The position numbers were made by a program, and so were the translations under genes. The notes under the pieces are model-generated. The model did no database searches, was not told where the DNA came from, and saw nothing but the letters and a program-made list of their open reading frames with translations. A stretch of DNA of 6,013 nucleotides, taken from Cyanobacteria bacterium OH_SFB_17 (GTDB lineage Bacteria; Cyanobacteriota; Vampirovibrionia; Gastranaerophilales; Gastranaerophilaceae). This document shows, piece by piece, positions 4,445-6,013 of this stretch (positions within the stretch are counted from its first letter, which is position 1; the number at the start of each line of letters is the position of its first letter). The stretch is taken from positions 1 through 6,013 of the forward strand of contig JAEWYI010000104.1 of assembly GCA_023395735.1 (NCBI GenBank). Direction: 5' to 3'.

Positions 4445-6013
4445 ATGCAAGATAATCTTTTCAATGCGATAATTAACGCCATAAGAAAATCGCTCGATAT
4501 AGAAGAAACTAAAAAATCAATCGTTGACGTTGTTTGTAACAGCTTCAACGCAGACAGATGTTTTATTTCTGAATACGACGCAAAAAACGATACATTTGAT
4601 GAAATAAATTACGAATACCTTGCCTCTGATGATGCAAAAAGTTGCGTTGGACAAGATGTAAACGCCGATGTGCCAAATTTTGTCGAAGAAGTAAAAAAGG
4701 GCAAATTAATTCTCGTTCAAAATAAAGAAATTTTCATTGACGGAAAAAAAGTTGAATTGGAAGAAGAACAAAAAACATTAGATAAGTATAGCGTTAAATC
4801 TCTTTTTGCCATTCCTCTTTTTTACAGAAAAGAATTTTTAGGTGTATTATCCATACACTATCTAAAAGATCACCTAATTACAAATGAAGAAAAAAATCTG
4901 ATGATTGCAATAGCCGATCAAACAGCATCTGCAATATACCAAGCTCACTTGTATGAAATTGTAAAATCTCAAGCGGAAAAAGAAAAATTAATCAGCAAAA
5001 TAATAAGCACATCGCTTCAAACTTTCGACTTAAACCAAATAAAACACATTGTTCAAGATATAGGAAAAGTTGTCAAGGCAGACAGGGCTTTTTTTGTAGA
5101 AGTTGATGTTGAAAAGCTTAGAGGATTCCCTATTGAACACGATTGCGAATACCTTGCGTCAGATAATATAAAAAGTGCAAAAGGTTTTGAATTTGGAAAA
5201 AATCAAGTCGAATTATTCATCAAACTTTTTGATGAAGCAAAAGATTTGGTAGTTTTTGATTATGAAAAAATAAAAGAAGAAAACAAACCAGAAAACAGAC
5301 AAATCATAGAATACAGCGAACGCTTTGATTTAAAAAGCGGAATAGGAATCCCTCTTTTTGGCGATGGAAAATTAAACTCTGTTCTTGCAGTCGAATACGC
5401 TAACAAAAAAGTTTTGCCGGAAAAAGAAGATCTTGAATTTCTTAAAGTGCTTGCAAACCAAACATCTATGGCTTACAACCAGATTCTTTTATATCAAAAA
5501 ACACAAAAAAAAGCCGAACAAGAAGCTACACTTCGAAAAGTGATAGAAACTGCAAGAAGCAGCCTTGATATAAATGAAGTAAAAATGAAATTAACACAAG
5601 AAGTAGGTAAAACGTTTAAAGCCGACAGATGTTTTTTCAGAACATATTCAAAAGAAACAAATAAATTTTTAGCTCCTACAATTGAATACAGAGCCTCTGA
5701 AAAAATAAAATCAGCAATAGATATTGATCCTCCACAAGAAAGCTTGGGGTTCTTTGCAGATGAAATAAAAAGGCAGGAACAAGGCTTTTATCCGATTTAC
5801 GAAAACAGAGATGACGCAAAAGGCACGCCGCTTGAAGAATATTTTGAAAGTCTTGACATGAAAGCTGATTGCGTAATTCCTATAAGAAGCAGCAATAATG
5901 AAATAATATGGCTTGCTCTTCATTACACGCAAAAGGAACCAAAATTGGATGACGATGACAAAAAACTTCTACAAATAATTTGCTATCAAATCGACATGGC
6001 GTTTGAACAAATC
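4445..6013 (+). CDS. Tandem triple-GAF sensor protein, 3' end cut off by the window
   Basis: The 523 visible codons have no stop and continue past the right edge. The start ATG at 4445 has a strong AGGAG 5 nt upstream. Three GAF domains follow one another at about 4-170, 184-350 and 363-523. Each opens with a helix leading to [NK]ADR (35-38, 211-214, 392-395), contains EY.AS...KS (57-66, 235-244, 414-423) and a core strand pair with IPL/IPI (KSLFAIPLF at 118, KSGIGIPLF at 297, KADCVIPIR at 473), and ends with a Q-rich helix (DQTASAIYQ, NQTSMAYNQ, YQIDMAFEQ). Charged helical linkers (about 169-187 and 348-369) join them, as in signalling helices. No transmembrane segment is seen, so it is probably cytoplasmic. 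GAF domains bind small ligands such as cyclic nucleotides, or chromophores; the ligand cannot be told here. The output domain (kinase, GGDEF, SpoIIE-type phosphatase or other) would lie beyond the window. It follows a terminator and is probably its own unit or fed by readthrough. Confidence 0.9.
   Translation, partial: MQDNLFNAIINAIRKSLDIEETKKSIVDVVCNSFNADRCFISEYDAKNDTFDEINYEYLASDDAKSCVGQDVNADVPNFVEEVKKGKLILVQNKEIFIDGKKVELEEEQKTLDKYSVKSLFAIPLFYRKEFLGVLSIHYLKDHLITNEEKNLMIAIADQTASAIYQAHLYEIVKSQAEKEKLISKIISTSLQTFDLNQIKHIVQDIGKVVKADRAFFVEVDVEKLRGFPIEHDCEYLASDNIKSAKGFEFGKNQVELFIKLFDEAKDLVVFDYEKIKEENKPENRQIIEYSERFDLKSGIGIPLFGDGKLNSVLAVEYANKKVLPEKEDLEFLKVLANQTSMAYNQILLYQKTQKKAEQEATLRKVIETARSSLDINEVKMKLTQEVGKTFKADRCFFRTYSKETNKFLAPTIEYRASEKIKSAIDIDPPQESLGFFADEIKRQEQGFYPIYENRDDAKGTPLEEYFESLDMKADCVIPIRSSNNEIIWLALHYTQKEPKLDDDDKKLLQIICYQIDMAFEQI

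Noticed and set aside
4276..4548. Minus-strand 90-codon ORF across the gap before the GAF gene
   Set aside because: It overlaps the ends of two well-supported plus-strand genes and the terminator, and has no recognisable motif.
4445..6013. Phytochrome or cyanobacteriochrome photoreceptor
   Set aside because: The cysteines at 39 and 396 follow the ADR motif at the start of the domain rather than the usual bilin-attachment site, and the typical chromophore-binding motifs (such as a Cys-His pair) are not seen.

Overview
This AT-rich window (about one third G+C by eye) looks like ordinary chromosome from a bacterium related to Cyanobacteria, most likely the non-photosynthetic Melainabacteria/Vampirovibrionia (for example gut Gastranaerophilales). 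The main clue is the site-2 protease at the left edge. Its stretch after the active site (YVAFPDD, then a KPIxxRAIVVSAGVVAN block) resembles cyanobacterial RseP-type proteases as I remember them. The low G+C, AAA-rich codon use and a multi-GAF sensor agree with that, but the placement is inference. I see no insertion sequence, phage gene, tRNA, rRNA or CRISPR array.

Layout: 1-1368 (minus) is a complete RseP/M50 intramembrane protease whose stop codon is the first three bases of the window. A 147-bp divergent spacer follows, with a plausible promoter on each side. 1516-2172 (plus) is a ComF-family phosphoribosyltransferase. 2208-2516 is a small protein of unknown function with a near-consensus promoter that begins inside the comF stop codon. 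2587-4359 is a large unrecognised membrane protein. It is built from three diverged copies of one unit: a charged helical region, two hydrophobic segments, then a short RF...L..P..F motif. A weak terminator at 4370-4386 separates it from the last gene. That gene starts at 4445, encodes three tandem GAF domains and runs off the right edge before any output domain.

The genes do not form an obvious pathway. The protease belongs to membrane-protein proteolysis, ComF is linked to DNA uptake in naturally competent bacteria, and the multi-GAF protein is a sensor or signalling protein. The most unusual items are the triplicated membrane protein, the -10 elements lying almost on top of start codons for three consecutive plus-strand genes, and a leader before the GAF gene that can fold so as to hide its Shine-Dalgarno sequence in two alternative ways.
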